Shown: positions 1-6,402 of the stretch, in pieces
How positions within the stretch are numbered: the first letter of the stretch is position 1
How the letters are laid out: each line of letters begins with the position of its first letter
NCBI GenBank assembly: GCA_030424955.1
Contig: JAUHVS010000279.1
Coordinates: forward strand, 1-7,471
From: a bacterium
GTDB taxonomy: Bacteria > Myxococcota_A > Bradymonadia > UBA7976 > UBA1532
Reading direction: 5' to 3'
Length of the DNA: 7,471 bases
The notes under the pieces: generated by a model
Database searches by the model: none
Seen by the model: only the letters and a program-made list of their open reading frames with translations
Told to the model about the DNA's origin: nothing
Position numbers and translations under genes: made by a program

Positions 1-1
1 C

Positions 2-655
2 GACCTGAACACCTGGACCCGCGAGGCCGAGGCCATCGAGGGCCTGGCCGAGCGCCAGGGCGTGCCCCTGGTGATGCACCCCGAGTCGGGCCTGGTCTAC
101 GCCCACGGCGGCGCCAACCGGCAGGGCAGCCCGCTGAACGAGACCTGGACCTACGACCCGGCGACCAGCCAGTGGCAGCAACTACAGACCAACGGCGGCC
201 CGCCGCCGGCCCGCGGGGTGCACGTGAGCGTCATCGCCAACAACACGCTGTATGTGTTCGGCGGCCAGACGGCGCTGCAGCCGTCGCCGCAGACCGTGCG
301 CGGTGACACGTGGGCGCTGGATCTGTTGACGCTGACCTGGCGACAGATCCCCGGCGCCGGGCCGAGCGCCCGCGCCGCGTCCGCCGCGGTGTACGACCAG
401 ACCGGCGACCGGATGGTGATCTACGGCGGCACCGCCGGGCAGCAGCCCTTCCGCGACGTGTGGGCGCTGGATCTGCAGACCGAGACCTGGGCCGACGTAA
501 CCCCCGCCGACGGCCTGCTGCCCATCCGCGCGAACCACACCGCGGTGCGCCTGGACCGCGGGAACCTGATGGTGGTGTACGGGGGCATCGTGGATCTGAC
601 GGATCCGCGCAGCCCGCAGATCTATCAGGACGTTTGGGTGGGGCAGTTGGAGTAG
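2..655 (+). CDS. Kelch-repeat beta-propeller protein, C-terminal part (5' end outside window)
   Basis: The reading frame is open from base 2 to the TAG at 653-655, so this is the C-terminal 217 residues of a longer protein; the GTG at 62 lies inside the frame and is unlikely to be the start. Four Kelch-type blades are visible. Each has a hydrophobic strand plus Gly-Gly (VYAHGG, LYVFGG, MVIYGG, MVVYGG), and the first three are followed by a D/ETW or DVW strand, a short turn and a second Trp (ETWTYDPATSQWQQL, DTWALDLLTLTWRQI, DVWALDLQTETWADV). The last blade ends in DVWVGQLE at the C-terminus. Kelch blades stack into a propeller that usually binds proteins or sugars; no catalytic residues are evident. 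Blades two and three share a 16-bp DNA identity 150 bp apart. The gene converges with the GH81 gene. In related bacteria such proteins are often exported, but the N-terminus that would show this is missing. The family call is firm; the function is unknown. Confidence 0.88.
   Translation, partial: DLNTWTREAEAIEGLAERQGVPLVMHPESGLVYAHGGANRQGSPLNETWTYDPATSQWQQLQTNGGPPPARGVHVSVIANNTLYVFGGQTALQPSPQTVRGDTWALDLLTLTWRQIPGAGPSARAASAAVYDQTGDRMVIYGGTAGQQPFRDVWALDLQTETWADVTPADGLLPIRANHTAVRLDRGNLMVVYGGIVDLTDPRSPQIYQDVWVGQLE
310..475 (+). repeat. 16-bp direct repeat marking successive Kelch blades
   Basis: The sequence GTGGGCGCTGGATCTG occurs at 310-325 and again at 460-475, exactly 150 bp (50 codons) apart and in the same frame. 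It encodes the W-A-L-D-L strand of two adjacent Kelch blades. The identity at wobble positions suggests either a fairly recent internal blade duplication or strong codon constraint. Confidence 0.75.
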
Positions 656-684
656 CGCCCGCTGCGGCGCCGCCGCCCGTGGTC

Positions 685-713
685 CCGCGCCTGGCGGCCG
701 GGCGCCTGCGCGG
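685..713. terminator. Possible bidirectional stem-loop between convergent genes
   Basis: The 58-bp gap between the Kelch stop (655) and the GH81 stop (714) contains CCGCGC at 685-690 pairing with GCGCGG at 708-713. A nested alternative stem pairs GCGCC (687-691) with GGCGC (701-705). Either could form in transcripts from both strands. There is no T-run on either side, so this is not a classical intrinsic terminator. In DNA this GC-rich such pairing also arises by chance. Confidence 0.22.
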
Positions 714-3431
714 CTACGGCGCGGCGCTCACCGTCAGCTGGCCCGGGGGCGCGGCCACGACGTGCCCGTCGCTGAAGGTGACGTCCCGCGCGGCCCGGCC
801 GAAGTTGTAGACCACGTAAGTGCTCACCCCGCCGCGCGCGAAGGCGATGGCCGCCGGGTAGTCGGCGGTCAGCGCGCCGGTGCCGGTCTGCACCTGGCCC
901 AGCCCGCGCATCGCGTGCAGCCAGTGGTAGGTGTGCGCGCGGGTCTCGCCCGCCTCGGGCTCGTACTCGCCAAAGGCCGTGTAGTCGGCCAGGGCCGCGT
1001 CGGCGTCCAGCAGGGCCCACAGGTTCCACCAGAGGTCGCGCCACTGGTCCTCGGGCAGGCCCGACGGCCGCCCGTTGGGCGACTCGCTCAGGCCCAGCGC
1101 CACGTAATCGGCCATGTAGTCGGCGTGCAGGCCCACGTGGAGCATGAGCGGGTTGGCGGGCAGGCCCTGGATCCCCAGGATGTGGGCCCGCGCGGGGCTG
1201 AACCAGGTGGAGAACACCGCGCCGCTGCCCCAGATGATCGAGGTGGTGATCTGCGGGTAGCCGGGCAGGAAGGTGTCGTAATCCGCACCGAGCCCGCGGT
1301 AGCCATCCAGGTTGTTCCAGTACTCCCAATAGGTCGCGCTGGTGGAGGCGTGCAGGTACATGCCGCGCGACACGAGCGCTGGCTGGTCGGTGGCCAGCCC
1401 GTACAGCACCATCGCGCCGTAGGCGTTGGCCGCCTCTGAGGTGGACTCGTTGTTGTTGCCCAGCACGAAGTTGGCCATGCCCGAGGCCCACGAGAAGCCG
1501 TTGGCCGGGTCGAAGTGGCGCAGGTACGGGAAGTCCGGATCGTCGCGGCCGCCGGCGTAGTCGCGGATCAGCAGGTCGATCATGGGCCCGAAGCGGTTGG
1601 GGCCGCACCAGGCCGGGTCGACCCGGCAGACCTCGGCGGCGGCGCGCACGAAGTAGCCGTAGTGGAAGTGGTGGTCGTTGAGCTGCTGGTGGGACGCGAA
1701 GGACTCCTCGATGCCGAGCAGCGTCGACCAGCGGGCGTCGTAGACGAAGTACTTCTGGGTGTCGATGGCGCCGTCGGTGGTGGCGGTGAACCAGTCTTCG
1801 AGCTCGGCCTTGAGCCAGTCGACCAAGGTGTCGGCGGCGTCGGGCATGCCGCTGGCCCGGGCGATGGCGGCCACCTCGGCCACCTTGCCGTAGTTCTTGC
1901 CCGCCCAGTAGGTGTCGGGCTCGTCGTTCCACCCGTCGGGCCCGGCCGCCATGAACCGCTCGATGAGCGCCCGGAGCGCGGCGGGGTCGGCGCCGCCGAC
2001 GGTGGTGGGCAGGTACGGCAGCACGCCCACGTAGGGCAGCCGGTAGCTGAAGCCATCGGTCACCGCGAACTTGATCACGCCCCGCGCGCTGCGCACCTGG
2101 TGGGCGGTGGTGGCCTGCGCGCTGCGCTTCCAGTGCAGCGGGTGCAGGCCCGCGAGGGTCTGCACGGGCTGGCCGTCCGGGCCGCGGTAGGTGTGGGTCA
2201 CCTCGACGGTGTTGGTGGCCGGGTCGACGGTGTGCTCGATGTCCACCGCCGCCACCACGGCGCGGGCGTGGGCCTCGAAGTCGCGGCACACGCTCGGCGC
2301 GGGCGCGCCCGGCCCGGGCGGCAGCAGGGCCACCGTGAGCGCGTTGGCGGCGTTCTCGACCACGACCTCGGCGCTGGCCGGGCTGCGGAAGGTCGTGGGG
2401 CCCTCGCCGGTGATGAGGAACCGGTTGCGGTTGCCCGCCACGTCGGTCCACACGCCCAGGCTGCGCTCGCTCGGGCAGAAGGTGCCCCGCTCCCCGCTGT
2501 CGGCCCGCAGGGTGCGCACGGCCAGCCGGCCCTCCAGCGCCCGGAACCACGCGTAGGGCGAGCCGTGCGCGAAGGTGGCCTCCATCACCGGCAGCGCGCC
2601 CGCCCGCCACTGCACCGTCACGCTGCCATCGCTGTGATCGGCCAGGTAGGCCTGCAGGTTGCCGTGCTCGGTGTTGCCGATGGCCAGCCCGTCGAACACC
2701 TCTGAGAAGGGATCGGGCACCTGGTACAGGAAGCCGTCGGCGGTCAGGCGCAGCCCGGAGGGGATGCCCATCAGCCGGGCGCCACGCTCCGAGATGCGGG
2801 TGGTGATGGGATCGGGGGTCAGGTAGCCCGCGCTGTTCGGATCGCCGATCGGCATCTCGCCCAAGAACGACAGGGAGCCCCACCAGCGGTGTGCGGCCAC
2901 AGGGCGCTCGGCGGCCCGCCCCACCACCTGCGGCGTCAGCGGGGTCGGCGCGCCGATGGGATCACAGGACGCCACGCCGGGGGCCACCACGCCCGCGTTG
3001 TAGATCCAGTGCCCGAAGTCGATGGCGCAGCCGTAGCCTGCGGGGTTGGGCCGATCGGCGACTGTGCCGGCGCCAAAGGCGGTCAGCCGGAAGCCGGGGG
3101 GATCGGGCGGCGGCGGCGGGGGCCCCCCCGCGTCGGCCGCGGCGGCGTCGGGCGGGCCCTGGTCCGCGGGCGCGCCGGCGTCGGGATCGGTCGTGGCGTC
3201 GGGATCGGTCGTTGCGTCGGGATCAGTCGCCGCGTCGGGGGTCAGCGCGGCGTCTCGCCCTGTCAGCGTCGCGTCGGCCCCGACGTCCGCGGCCCCGGCC
3301 GCGTCGAGGGCGGGCCCTTGATCCGCCTGCGGGCCGGCGTCACCGCCCAGCACCATGGGCACACGGGGTGCGCCGGGCTCACCACACGCCACGGTCAGCG
3401 CGGCCAAGAACAGGACCTTGGGGTGCCACAT
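714..3431 (-). CDS. GH81 family endo-beta-1,3-glucanase, surface lipoprotein
   Basis: A 905-residue predicted lipoprotein that should hydrolyse internal beta-1,3-glucosidic bonds (laminarin, fungal-wall glucan) outside the cytoplasm. Residues 1-16 are a short signal (MWHPKVLFLAALTVAC) with a slightly atypical lipobox ending at Cys16. Residues 17-113 are an Asp/Ala/Pro linker with DATTDP repeats and a run of six prolines. A segment with two cysteines (135 and 156) leads into the GH81 fold at about 160 (HRWWGSLSF near 181). The GH81 signatures are intact: NDHHFHYG with Asp586, the general-acid position in characterised family members; FSWASG near Trp648; and NNNESTSEA with Glu662 and Glu666, the catalytic base region. 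The C-terminus (VTFSDGH...PPGQLTV) resembles the closing beta-sandwich of the family. The ATG at 3431 is preferred over one at 3521 because it gives the lipoprotein signal and has GGGAAGG upstream. The family call is firm; substrate and anchoring are inferred. A role in lysing fungal or algal prey is plausible. Confidence 0.9.
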   Translation of the reverse strand: MWHPKVLFLAALTVACGEPGAPRVPMVLGGDAGPQADQGPALDAAGAADVGADATLTGRDAALTPDAATDPDATTDPDATTDPDAGAPADQGPPDAAAADAGGPPPPPPDPPGFRLTAFGAGTVADRPNPAGYGCAIDFGHWIYNAGVVAPGVASCDPIGAPTPLTPQVVGRAAERPVAAHRWWGSLSFLGEMPIGDPNSAGYLTPDPITTRISERGARLMGIPSGLRLTADGFLYQVPDPFSEVFDGLAIGNTEHGNLQAYLADHSDGSVTVQWRAGALPVMEATFAHGSPYAWFRALEGRLAVRTLRADSGERGTFCPSERSLGVWTDVAGNRNRFLITGEGPTTFRSPASAEVVVENAANALTVALLPPGPGAPAPSVCRDFEAHARAVVAAVDIEHTVDPATNTVEVTHTYRGPDGQPVQTLAGLHPLHWKRSAQATTAHQVRSARGVIKFAVTDGFSYRLPYVGVLPYLPTTVGGADPAALRALIERFMAAGPDGWNDEPDTYWAGKNYGKVAEVAAIARASGMPDAADTLVDWLKAELEDWFTATTDGAIDTQKYFVYDARWSTLLGIEESFASHQQLNDHHFHYGYFVRAAAEVCRVDPAWCGPNRFGPMIDLLIRDYAGGRDDPDFPYLRHFDPANGFSWASGMANFVLGNNNESTSEAANAYGAMVLYGLATDQPALVSRGMYLHASTSATYWEYWNNLDGYRGLGADYDTFLPGYPQITTSIIWGSGAVFSTWFSPARAHILGIQGLPANPLMLHVGLHADYMADYVALGLSESPNGRPSGLPEDQWRDLWWNLWALLDADAALADYTAFGEYEPEAGETRAHTYHWLHAMRGLGQVQTGTGALTADYPAAIAFARGGVSTYVVYNFGRAARDVTFSDGHVVAAPPGQLTVSAAP
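3178..3240 (-). repeat. 18-bp tandem repeat in the glucanase linker
   Basis: Three tandem 18-bp units (3178-3195, 3196-3213, 3214-3231) and half of a fourth (to 3240) differ at only a few positions. On the coding (-) strand they encode consecutive DAxTDP hexapeptides in the linker between the lipid-anchor Cys and the GH81 fold (about residues 65-84). The unit length is a multiple of three, so copy-number change would lengthen or shorten the tether without breaking the frame. Confidence 0.85.
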
Positions 3432-3445
3432 GGGGGGGCCTTCCC
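3432..3445 (-). promoter_or_regulatory. Ribosome-binding site of the glucanase gene with an all-C spacer
   Basis: On the (-) strand a purine tract GGGAAGG (3445-3439) is followed by seven consecutive C residues (3438-3432) and then the ATG at 3431. The AAGG/GGAAGG core and the 7-nt gap suit a Shine-Dalgarno site and decide this start over the upstream in-frame ATG at 3521. Confidence 0.55.
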
Positions 3446-3460
3446 GCCACCGCGGGTGGC
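3446..3460. promoter_or_regulatory. Perfect inverted repeat in the glucanase leader
   Basis: GCCACC (3446-3451), a 3-base centre GCG, and GGTGGC (3455-3460) form a perfect 6-bp inverted repeat directly upstream of the glucanase ribosome-binding site. It could be an operator half-site pair or a small hairpin in the leader RNA that limits ribosome access. No regulator is encoded in the window, and the repeat does not match a motif I recognise. Confidence 0.35.
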
Positions 3461-3610
3461 ACTGGGCCGCCGGGAGCAGCGGACCCGTGCTCAAGGGACC
3501 GCATTGGGGGGGGCGCGTCAATGACCCCCTGGGTGAGGGCGGTGCGGGTGCTCTGCAGCGCCAGCGCCCGCAGCGCTCCCTGGCCCCTCCCGCTGCGCGA
3601 CGCCCCCAAC

Positions 3611-3621
3611 TGTGCTATCGG
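3611..3621 (+). promoter_or_regulatory. Possible extended -10 giving a leaderless transcript
   Basis: TGCTATCGG (3613-3621 region) matches the TG-n-TAT part of an extended -10 but diverges at its last bases. With ordinary spacing the transcript would begin near 3628, which is itself an in-frame ATG. No Shine-Dalgarno sequence is visible before either ATG (3622 or 3628), which fits a leaderless mRNA. The evidence is weak because it rests on one partial motif. Confidence 0.25.
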
Positions 3622-6402
3622 ATGCCCATGCGATCCCTGCTGTCTGTGTTGTGCCTCTGCTTGGCCGGCGCCGCGCTCGCCGCGCCGGTCCCAAAGAAGT
3701 CCGAGGCGCCCAGCCCCACCGCGGACCGGCTCCGCCGCCGCGCCGTGAGCCGCACCATCGCCGAGCAAGCGGGGCTGCTCGGCGCGCTCAGCAGCGGAGG
3801 TCAAGCCGTGCGGCCGAGCGGCCCCGGCTTCCGGGCCGCCGACGCGGCCTATGCGCGCGGCGAGTGGGCCAAGGCCTACGCCGCGTACCGCGCGGCAGGG
3901 GCCGAGGGGTCGGACGCCAAGGCCCGGCGCGCCAGCCCACGCTTCGGGGTGACCTGTCAGGCCGTGGGCAAGCTGGACTGCGCGTTGACGGCCGCCAGTC
4001 ACAGCCAGGGCATGGCGGACATCTTGGGCAGCAGCGTCGGCGCCGGCCTCGGCGGCGAGCCCCCAGACACCCGGTCTCGCCTGGAGCGCGCCCTGCCCAA
4101 GCTCATCCGGCTGCGGCGCCAGGCGGAGCGCGCCAGAGATCCCGAGCAGGTGGCGACCCTCTACCAGAGCCTCGTCGACCGCGATCCGCGCTGCCCCGAC
4201 CGCGGGTGCCCGCCCTTCATCCTGCGCGAGGCGGGCGAGGCCTTGCACCGCGCGGGCCGGCACGCCCGCGGCGCGGCCCTGCTGGCGACCTACCTGAAGG
4301 TGTTGCCGAAGGCGCAAGACCGTGTGGCGGCCAAGCGGCTGCTCGAGGCCGCGCAGGCAGCAGAGGCGGCAGCCAAGGCGAAGCAGCAGGCGGCCTTGGA
4401 CGCGCGCCAGCTTCGCCTGCCCACGGCCGAAGGCAGGGCGCCGTGGCAGCAACAGGGCGAGGCCCCGCGTGCCCGCTTCGAGTTCATCCGCTTCGGCGGG
4501 CCGGTGGGCGTCGCGCAGATGCGCGCCGGCGCGGACTGGCAGTGGCTGGGGGTGACGCATGGCGAGCGCGCGGTCGGACCACTGGCGATCCCCGAGGCCC
4601 CTGCGTGGGTGGCCGTGGGGGGCGACGGCGCGATCTACTCCGTGACAGAGGACGGCGCCCTGTACCGCGCGGCGGACCTCGCGCAGGCGCGCCGGGGCTT
4701 CACCCGCCTGGCGGCGCCCCAGGACGTCGAGCACTGGCACCTGGCGGGCGACACCGTGGTGGCCTCGGGCGAGCGGGTGGTGCACGTCTCGACCGACGGA
4801 GGCGCCCACTTCACCACCCACACGCACGACCGCCGCATCGGCAAGGCCTGGGCCCGCGCCGACGGCGTGGTGGCCTTTGGCGACGCCCGGGGCGCCTGGG
4901 TCAGCGCCGACGGCGGCCAGACCTGGTCCATGACCCCGCTGGGCGACATGACCGACCTGCGCAGCGACGGACAGCGCATCTACCAGCCCCCCCGGGAGGG
5001 GCGCCCGGGCGGGATGCTGTCGCAGCCGCCCCGGTGCGCCCAGGGCGAGCTGACCGCAGACCGGCGGTGGGTGGTGGCCGGTGAGCCCCAAGGATCGCGG
5101 CGCGCCAGCGGCTGGGGCATGGTCTTCCGCGTGGGGGACGTCGCCCGCGCGCCCAAGGCGCCGGCCACGGGCGCCGGGCGGGCCGCGGCGACGCAGGGCG
5201 AGGACGCGCTGCCCACGGTGCGCGCCTGCGAGGCGGCCCCCGCCACGTGGTTCAAGGCGAGGCGCGGTGGGGGCGGCGCCATCAGCGGCCTGGGGGATCG
5301 GTGCCGCGGCCTCGACTGCCTGGTGCGCCCTGGCCTGCCCCCAGCGCCGCTGCACTTCGGCCTGCTGGGCGACGCGCCGTGCGGTGAGGCCGATCCGCCG
5401 GGCCGCGCGCCGCTGGCGCGGCTCCTGCCCACCGACCGCCGCCAGCCCGCCCCCCGCTGGGGCGGGGCCGACAGGGGCGCGCTCAGCTGCGCGGTGACGG
5501 GCCCGGGCACCCTGGTGCGGATCGGCCCCGACGGCGCCCGCCGGCTGCCCCCCGTGGCCGACTGCGACCTGCGGGTGATCCAGTCGGCCGGTGGGCTGGG
5601 CGTGGGCCTGTGCCAGGGGCCCGGGGCGCCCAGCCTGGTGATCCTGGACGCCGACGGCGTGGCGCGCGAGCGGCAGCCGCTGCCGGGCCCGGTGGAGGAC
5701 ATCGCCCTCGCGCCGGACGGCACCCTGCTGGTGCAGGCGCGGGCGGGCGAGGATCACACCGCGCTGGTCCGGCGGCCGGTCGCCCTGGGCGACGCCGGGG
5801 CGTGGCGCGCCGCCACCGTGCCGGGCGCCGTGGCCTGGCGGGTCGTGGCCGGCGGGCGCGCCCTGGCGATCCAGCCCGGGGCTGACCGCAGCCGGGGGGT
5901 GCGGGCCAGCCACAGCGCCCGCGACGGACGCTACCTGGTGCCCTGGCAGGGCCGCCATCTGGCGGGGGTCGAGGCCTGCTACGCTGAGGCCTTCGCCGCC
6001 GATCCCACCGTCGCCGGCCGGCTGACCGTCACGGCGACCCTCGAGGGCGACGGGGCCGCCCAGCGGGTGCGCGAGGTGCGCTTCAAGGACGACCTGACCG
6101 GCGACGCCGCCGGGCTGCGGGCCTGCCTCGAGGCCCACGTGCGGCAGGTCCCGCCGCCGCGGGGCGCGAAGGCGAGCGTCGCGCACACCTTCGAGTTTCG
6201 GTCAGAGCCGAGCAGCTACCGGCTCGTGCTGAGCGAGCCGGGCGGCACCCGGGCGGTCACCGAGGACGTGACCTTCTCCGCCCCGCCCAAACAGATCGCG
6301 GTGTTGGCCGACGGCACGGTGCAGGTGACCGAGCGGGCCTACCCCGTGCGGGTGTGCACGGTCCCGCGGGCAGGCGCGCCGCTGTGCCCGACGCCGCGAT
6401 AG
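3622..6402 (+). CDS. Secreted protein with TPR-like, Asp-box propeller and AgmX/PglI-type C-terminal regions
   Basis: A 926-residue protein of unknown function. Residues 1-21 (MPMRSLLSVLCLCLAGAALA, then APVP) are a signal peptide, and the chosen start gives it directly; ATG 3628 is an equal alternative (924 residues). Residues 65-250 are Ala-rich helices with TPR-like pattern (AADAAYARGEWAKAYAAYRAAG; a second unit near 200-235). A short Ala/Lys/Gln helix (about 236-260) may be a coiled coil. Residues 290-770 are beta-rich with two Asp-box motifs, VSTDGGAHF (389-397) and VSADGGQTW (427-435), typical of BNR/sialidase-like propellers; no sialidase catalytic set is evident. Residues 780-860 (from ACYAEAFAADPTVAG to the VAHTFEF end, with Cys786 and a second Cys in RACLEAHV) match the pattern of the AgmX/PglI C-terminal domain of myxobacterial envelope proteins. 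About 66 residues of beta-like tail follow. It probably acts in the periplasm or on the surface, as a scaffold or sensor by inference. Its 3' end overlaps the convergent gene. Confidence 0.8.
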   Translation: MPMRSLLSVLCLCLAGAALAAPVPKKSEAPSPTADRLRRRAVSRTIAEQAGLLGALSSGGQAVRPSGPGFRAADAAYARGEWAKAYAAYRAAGAEGSDAKARRASPRFGVTCQAVGKLDCALTAASHSQGMADILGSSVGAGLGGEPPDTRSRLERALPKLIRLRRQAERARDPEQVATLYQSLVDRDPRCPDRGCPPFILREAGEALHRAGRHARGAALLATYLKVLPKAQDRVAAKRLLEAAQAAEAAAKAKQQAALDARQLRLPTAEGRAPWQQQGEAPRARFEFIRFGGPVGVAQMRAGADWQWLGVTHGERAVGPLAIPEAPAWVAVGGDGAIYSVTEDGALYRAADLAQARRGFTRLAAPQDVEHWHLAGDTVVASGERVVHVSTDGGAHFTTHTHDRRIGKAWARADGVVAFGDARGAWVSADGGQTWSMTPLGDMTDLRSDGQRIYQPPREGRPGGMLSQPPRCAQGELTADRRWVVAGEPQGSRRASGWGMVFRVGDVARAPKAPATGAGRAAATQGEDALPTVRACEAAPATWFKARRGGGGAISGLGDRCRGLDCLVRPGLPPAPLHFGLLGDAPCGEADPPGRAPLARLLPTDRRQPAPRWGGADRGALSCAVTGPGTLVRIGPDGARRLPPVADCDLRVIQSAGGLGVGLCQGPGAPSLVILDADGVARERQPLPGPVEDIALAPDGTLLVQARAGEDHTALVRRPVALGDAGAWRAATVPGAVAWRVVAGGRALAIQPGADRSRGVRASHSARDGRYLVPWQGRHLAGVEACYAEAFAADPTVAGRLTVTATLEGDGAAQRVREVRFKDDLTGDAAGLRACLEAHVRQVPPPRGAKASVAHTFEFRSEPSSYRLVLSEPGGTRAVTEDVTFSAPPKQIAVLADGTVQVTERAYPVRVCTVPRAGAPLCPTPR
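5446..5466. other. Strong intragenic stem-loop
   Basis: CCCGCCCC (5446-5453) and GGGGCGGG (5459-5466) are perfect complements around a 5-base loop, inside the coding region of the TPR/AgmX-type gene between Asp-box propeller and C-terminal domain. No T-run follows. It may simply reflect Pro and Gly codons in GC-rich DNA. Confidence 0.4.

Larger units (their letters stand above)
3432..3621. promoter_or_regulatory. Divergent intergenic region between the glucanase and the TPR/AgmX-type gene
   Basis: This 190-bp stretch separates two genes read in opposite directions and must hold both promoters. On the (-) strand TTGACG (3521-3516) is a good -35 candidate, but the -10 position 17 bp on (TCCCTT, 3498-3493) is poor. 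It is flanked by G8 (3506-3513) and C5 (3525-3529) runs that could pair. On the (+) strand TGTGCTATC at 3611-3619 resembles an extended -10 (TG-n-TAT) with no convincing -35. No third gene is supported here. Confidence 0.4.

Noticed and set aside
1515..2705. A 396-codon (+) strand open frame antisense to the glucanase.
   Set aside because: Val/Gly/His/Arg-rich with no fold or motif; a usual shadow frame in GC-rich DNA.
625..2883. A 752-codon open frame on the (-) strand overlapping the glucanase gene in another frame.
   Set aside because: Arg/Gly/Pro/His-rich translation with no motif, while the overlapping frame carries complete GH81 signatures.
3432..3521. Thirty-residue N-terminal extension of the glucanase to an ATG at 3521.
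   Set aside because: It would place the lipoprotein signal internally; the ATG at 3431 has a ribosome-binding site and a normal signal start.
3355..3621. N-terminal extension of the (+) strand 926-residue gene to an ATG at 3355.
   Set aside because: It would bury the signal peptide 90 residues inside the protein and overlap the start of the divergent glucanase gene.
3379..6186. A 935-codon open frame on the (-) strand opposite the TPR/AgmX-type gene.
   Set aside because: It has no signal peptide or recognisable domain and a composition dominated by Arg, Gly, Pro and His. It mirrors the codon-position GC bias of the true gene, which shows clear domains.
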